Positions 63,031-64,000 of a DNA stretch of 64,000 nt are shown here, piece after piece. Source of the DNA: Hippopus hippopus (taxonomy: Eukaryota > Mollusca > Bivalvia > Cardiida > Cardiidae). Within the stretch, counting starts at the first letter, position 1; the number at the start of each line of letters is the position of its first letter. The stretch lies in the NCBI GenBank assembly GCA_946811185.2, contig OX328103.1:62001-126000 (forward strand), written 5' to 3'. Below the pieces are notes generated by a model. That model ran no database searches and was not told the DNA's origin. It was given only the letters and a program-made list of their open reading frames with translations. The position numbers were made by a program, and so were the translations under genes.

Positions 63031-63194
63031 CTCAATCACTGTCCTTTATGTACATTTGTTAGTTTTTCCTTGAATTTTTGTTCTAACAAAATGGCATCAA
63101 CTTGTAACATTTAGTTCCCTCGACTATATCATCATATCGTATACGAGTACACATACGTTTCCTTTTTCCTTGGTTTGTGGTGCCGTTTTGAACC

Positions 63195-63595
63195 AGAAAT
63201 TGAATCAGTCTCGTGCTATTGATACATGGGGCTACTATTTACACCTAAATTTAAGTGGACTCGTGCTAAATCAACACTAGCTGCACAAGCCCAGAAATCT
63301 TTTATGTCAATATTTAACTACTAAGGCAAATTTACTTATTTTGATTACAGTGAAATTTTCTAATTGTTTGACTCCATGGTAATACCCATTCTTGGTTACG
63401 GGGGGAGAATTATGGGGATTTGAAAATGCTCTTCAAATTGAATCCATTCATGCTCGATTTTGTAAAACTTTTCTTGGCTTACCCAGTTTTGTAAATGACA
63501 GTATGGCATTAGCGGAATGTGGACGACTGCCTCTTTTTACAACTTATTATATCAAACCTATTAAACACTGATGTCACATTCTGCAAATGTCGCCC
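63195..63595 (+). pseudogene. LINE C-terminal ORF2 remnant
   Basis: Frame 1 (63227 on) reads MGLLFTPKFKWTRAKSTLAA then QAQKSFMSIFNY and a stop. In a second frame after a G-run (63402-63407) comes GELWGFENALQIESIHARFC then KTFLGLPSFVNDSMALAECG and RLPLFTTYYI. This is the region after the reverse transcriptase domain in a mollusc-type LINE ('tLGxxFT', 'A..QA.KA...I', 'YG.E.WGFE', 'E.GR.PL'). The frameshift and stop make it inactive. About 60 residues between the two blocks are shortened. Confidence 0.8.
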
Positions 63596-63870
63596 AATAG
63601 GTACCATAGAAACACTTATATTATGTCGAAACAACAGGACGAAAATTGAAAGGATAAACCGGGCGATCAATGTTAAAAATATGTTAATACTACAGGTGCG
63701 CCACTTCAGGTGCAAAACCTGAAATAACTCAAGTGGTTTTTATGTGGTTTTTAACTGTATTATTCGAGGGGTGATTGATGTCATAGCGTCCCCCACGTGC
63801 ACGGGGATCCTGGTTATTGTTCGTATACAATGTATATGTATGATGCGAACAAAGGATAAACACGAGGACA
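63596..63870. other. Gene-free spacer
   Basis: Possible continuation of the LINE fragment, but no frame is recognisable. Overlapping frames at 63509-63722 on opposite strands are not genes. Confidence 0.4.
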
Positions 63871-63875
63871 AGGAC

Positions 63876-64000
63876 CAACAACAACCAACCAACCAACACC
63901 TTGGTTGCTTGGTTGGCTGGTTGCTGTTGCTTGGTTGTTCTTCTTGGTCGGTTGTGGTTTTGGTTAATGGTTGTTGGTTTGTTGTTGTTGTTGTTGGTTG
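63876..64000. repeat. CCAA/TTGG low-complexity tract at window end
   Basis: AACAACCAACCAACCAACA is followed by TTGGTTG-type repeats of the opposite strand sense, so the tract is self-complementary. It continues past the window. Confidence 0.9.

Overview
The window looks like repeat-rich, AT-rich DNA from a marine or freshwater bivalve mollusc. The grounds are families I recognise from clam-type genomes: elements that open with AACAAGAGGGCC and end in CTCAGGTGAGC, several tRNA-headed SINEs, abundant hairpin MITEs, and an intronless B-box/NHL-like gene of the kind that is multiplied in bivalves. The species assignment is inference, with no database search. It is eukaryotic: there are no operons, no prokaryotic genes and no CRISPR array.

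Only one convincing protein-coding gene is visible: a single-exon 470-codon B-box plus charged linker plus beta-propeller (TRIM/NHL-like) protein on the minus strand at 48336-49748. All other protein similarity comes from dead mobile elements: three non-LTR retrotransposon remnants (54740-55820, 57360-58280, 63195-63595) and a Tc1/mariner transposase C-terminus inside a foldback element (59170-59970).

The rest is layered repeats. From 3.5 to 30 kb the commonest is a ~228-bp palindromic MITE (called MITE-1) with TTAA-CCCTTTACCA ends, about 25 copies in the window, several abutting and sharing one TTAA. Two further TTAA-flanked families (MITE-2 and MITE-3) accompany it. Between 10 and 28 kb lie composite elements with internal tandem arrays (145-bp, 314-bp and ~322-bp units), one split by a 744-bp DNA transposon. 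At 29.9-33.4 kb an inverted-repeat element is split by a 2.8-kb insert. At 34.1-36.2 kb a degenerate minisatellite is split by a 912-bp hAT-like foldback element with a perfect 8-bp target duplication. From 38.8 to 46.3 kb a ~3.8-kb unit is tandemly duplicated, and the copies differ by two clean insertions that give filled and empty sites side by side. At 51.8-53.6 kb there is a 160-bp tandem array, and near 50.1 and 54.5 kb two apparently perfect tandem duplications. The right end holds tetranucleotide arrays.

I found no cooperating gene system. What is most worth following up is the architecture: serial TTAA insertions, the tandem 3.8-kb unit whose ends look like those of a rolling-circle element, and the cleanly dated nested insertions.
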